Below are positions 62,313 to 64,000 of a DNA stretch of 64,000 nucleotides, piece after piece. Each line of letters starts with the position of its first letter. The first letter of the stretch is position 1. A model generated the notes under the pieces. It ran no database searches. It was given only the letters and a program-made list of their open reading frames with translations, and was not told where the DNA came from. This DNA comes from Blastopirellula marina (lineage in GTDB: Bacteria > Planctomycetota > Planctomycetia > Pirellulales > Pirellulaceae): contig NZ_PUHY01000004.1 in the NCBI RefSeq assembly GCF_002967765.1, forward strand, positions 124,001-188,000, given 5' to 3'. The position numbers were made by a program, and so were the translations under genes.

Positions 62313-64000
62313 ATGATGTTGGCTCTTGCTCGGACCTCGGCCTGGACGCTGTTACTTGTCTTATTGCTGGCCCCTTTTGCCTTTGCTGCGGAAAGTGACG
62401 TGGCGGATGTAAATGAAGACGATAAAACGCTTTACGTACTTGCTCCGACCTCCATTCGCGAGGCGATGCAGGATCGCAAATACGACGAAGCGGTTCAATT
62501 GATCGATGCCGAACTGGCAAAAGGTGGTGGAGACAACGAGCAACTGCTGTATCTCAAAGGCCGAGCATTGCATTTTGCCGGCAAGTACGAGGAAGCGGTA
62601 CGCACCTTCGAAGAGCAGTTGAAACGCTTCCCAGACTCTCGCTGGACACGTAAAGCGAAATTTGCGATTGGGTTGGCTTATGCCCGTCAGGGGGATTATC
62701 GCAATGCTGAGGTCGCCTACCGGGAGCAAGCGACCTACTTATTATCGCTCGATCGAAAAGAAGAAGTCGCGGATATCTATCTAAGCTTGGCCCGTCTAGC
62801 ATTCGATTGTGGCGAAGAAACGAAAGACCAAAGCGAATACGGCAAGGCCCTCCAGTTCTATCAAAAGGCACTGGAAGTCGGACCGAAACCCAGGACGCAA
62901 GACAAGATCAATCTGCAGATCGCCCGAAGTCATGATCACATGGGGCAACAAGGTCCAGCGATTGAAGTCTACCGAAAGCTGGTCGCCGATAGCGAGGATG
63001 ACAGCATCCGCTTAACCGCCCGATACGAGCTTGGCGATCTTTATCTGAAAACTGGGCAACATGCCGAAGCCCGCAAGACATGGGAAGACTTGCTGGCACT
63101 TCACGACGGTGAGAATTCGGATTTACTGCCCAAAGCATCGTTCCGCCTGGCTGAGACTTATCACTTTCCCAATCCGCCGAGTGACCAAGATCTAGACCTT
63201 GGTGTCGCTGCGTTAGAGGATTACTTGGCCAAATATCCCGAGCATGAAAGCGTGCCCGAAGCTCACTTTCAGCTGGCTCGCGCATACTCGAACCGTGGCC
63301 GAGGAAACGACGCCGTTGCGGCACTCAAGTCTTTCCTGGAGATCGAACAGTTTGCCGATACGGACGCCTACGCCGATGCTCGATTCTTGCTTGGTTCGAT
63401 TTACGCACAGCAAAACAAGTTTGACGAAGCGGTTGCCGCCTGGAGCGAATACCTGTCGAAGCATCCGACTCACTCCAAGTGGAGTGAAGCTCAGCAGCGG
63501 ATCATCAACATTCAGTATCAAAAGGCCGAGTTCGCTTACGCGGAAAAGGAATACGACGCAGCACGCAAGCTATGGCGTGAGTTTCTGCTTCGTTACCCGA
63601 TTGACTCGCGAGCCCAGCAGATTCAGTTTCGGATCGGTCAAAGCTACTTCGAGCAAGAGAATTGGAAGGAAGCGATCGCGACTTGGAAGCAACTTGCCAG
63701 TAAGTTCCCAGGCAGCGAAATCGCCGCGAATGCCCAGTTTCAAATTGCGTTAACGACCGAAGAAAAGCTCGGGAAGTTGGCCGATGCCCTCGAGCTTTAC
63801 AAGCAATTGGACAAAACCTCCTATGCAGCCGCCGCCCAGCAGCGGATCACGCTTCTCACCGGCGAGCAGTTGGAAGTCGTCACGCTTCGGAAGTTCCGTT
63901 CCAACCAAAAACCTTCGATCCAGTTGAAGACCCGCAATCTGGAGAAGGTGACGGTTCAAATTTATCCGATCGACCTGGAAACGTACTTCCGCAAGATGCA
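62313..64000 (+). CDS. Exported TPR/alpha-2-macroglobulin-like protein, 3' end cut by window
   Basis: Frame open from the ATG at 62313 to the window edge: 562 codons are visible. Signal peptide LLLVLLLAPFAFA-AE. Tandem TPR motifs fill residues 45-510: YDEAVQLIDAELAKGG, YEEAVRTFEEQLKRFP, FDEAVAAWSEYLSKHP and YDAARKLWREFLLRYP. After a linker, from about 515, come VVTLRKFRSNQKPSIQLKTR and EKVTVQIYPIDLETYF, the pattern of an alpha-2-macroglobulin MG domain. Planctomycetes have very large secreted proteins with this TPR-MG layout; the thioester and remaining MG domains would lie outside the window. Role may be protease trapping or envelope defence. Confidence 0.85.
   Translation, partial: MMLALARTSAWTLLLVLLLAPFAFAAESDVADVNEDDKTLYVLAPTSIREAMQDRKYDEAVQLIDAELAKGGGDNEQLLYLKGRALHFAGKYEEAVRTFEEQLKRFPDSRWTRKAKFAIGLAYARQGDYRNAEVAYREQATYLLSLDRKEEVADIYLSLARLAFDCGEETKDQSEYGKALQFYQKALEVGPKPRTQDKINLQIARSHDHMGQQGPAIEVYRKLVADSEDDSIRLTARYELGDLYLKTGQHAEARKTWEDLLALHDGENSDLLPKASFRLAETYHFPNPPSDQDLDLGVAALEDYLAKYPEHESVPEAHFQLARAYSNRGRGNDAVAALKSFLEIEQFADTDAYADARFLLGSIYAQQNKFDEAVAAWSEYLSKHPTHSKWSEAQQRIINIQYQKAEFAYAEKEYDAARKLWREFLLRYPIDSRAQQIQFRIGQSYFEQENWKEAIATWKQLASKFPGSEIAANAQFQIALTTEEKLGKLADALELYKQLDKTSYAAAAQQRITLLTGEQLEVVTLRKFRSNQKPSIQLKTRNLEKVTVQIYPIDLETYFRKM

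Overview
The window looks like chromosome of a planctomycete of the Pirellulaceae (Blastopirellula/Bremerella/Rhodopirellula type). Support comes from the family content: two DUF1549/DUF1553 proteins and three DUF1501 proteins, heme-motif 'planctomycete cytochrome C' domains, a DUF1559 pseudopilin, a SpoVG with an inserted zinc ribbon, a mitochondrial-like EF-G, and a TPR/alpha-2-macroglobulin-like protein at the right edge. The genus assignment is inference. I saw no insertion sequence, integrase, CRISPR array, rRNA or tRNA. The two edge genes are cut by the window.

Layout. 1-6016: a DUF1549/DUF1553 protein and a cytochrome/WD40 protein on +, facing two DUF1501 proteins on -. 6157-14266 (-): five genes, each overlapping the next, that make up a MoxR-vWA-beta-propeller (bpX) ternary system: a small unknown protein, a MoxR AAA+ ATPase, a 239-aa accessory protein, a vWA-like/beta-propeller protein and a bpX6-like/TPR/beta-propeller protein. 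14594-16366 (-): a secreted FG-GAP/VCBS protein. 16827-21607 (+): a second DUF1549/DUF1553 plus DUF1501 pair. 21617-29979 (-): a cluster resembling the heme/corrin-handling hmuSTUV genes of Bacteroidetes. It holds a membrane-anchored CobN-like chelatase, a DUF2149-like protein, an ExbB/TolQ-like protein and another membrane protein, led by an unknown anchored protein, a DUF1559 pseudopilin and a His/Cys-rich secreted protein.

30261-43200: two aldo/keto reductases, a PQQ-type beta-propeller protein, a DUF368 membrane protein (undecaprenyl-phosphate translocase family), ispE-spoVG, fumC, two related secreted coiled-coil proteins, signal peptidase I, a TPR protein and a TlpA-like thioredoxin. 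43836-53185: EF-G with a good terminator, a luciferase-like oxidoreductase with an alpha/beta hydrolase and a facing SDR, and the sdhCAB operon. 53615-64000: a single-domain response regulator, a small membrane-anchored protein, FtsH, a secreted caspase-like protein, a XylR/AraC-type regulator, a DUF900 hydrolase and the start of a TPR/alpha-2-macroglobulin-like protein.

The strongest candidates for unusual biology are the bpX system (6157-14266) and the hmuSTUV-like cluster (21617-29979). In both, start and stop codons overlap through most of the genes, which points to proteins made together as a complex. The caspase-like protein with its acidic insert, the zinc-ribbon SpoVG and the DUF1549 protein with an inserted C-terminal domain are smaller points of interest. 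All functional calls rest on reading motifs and family resemblance, not on a database search.
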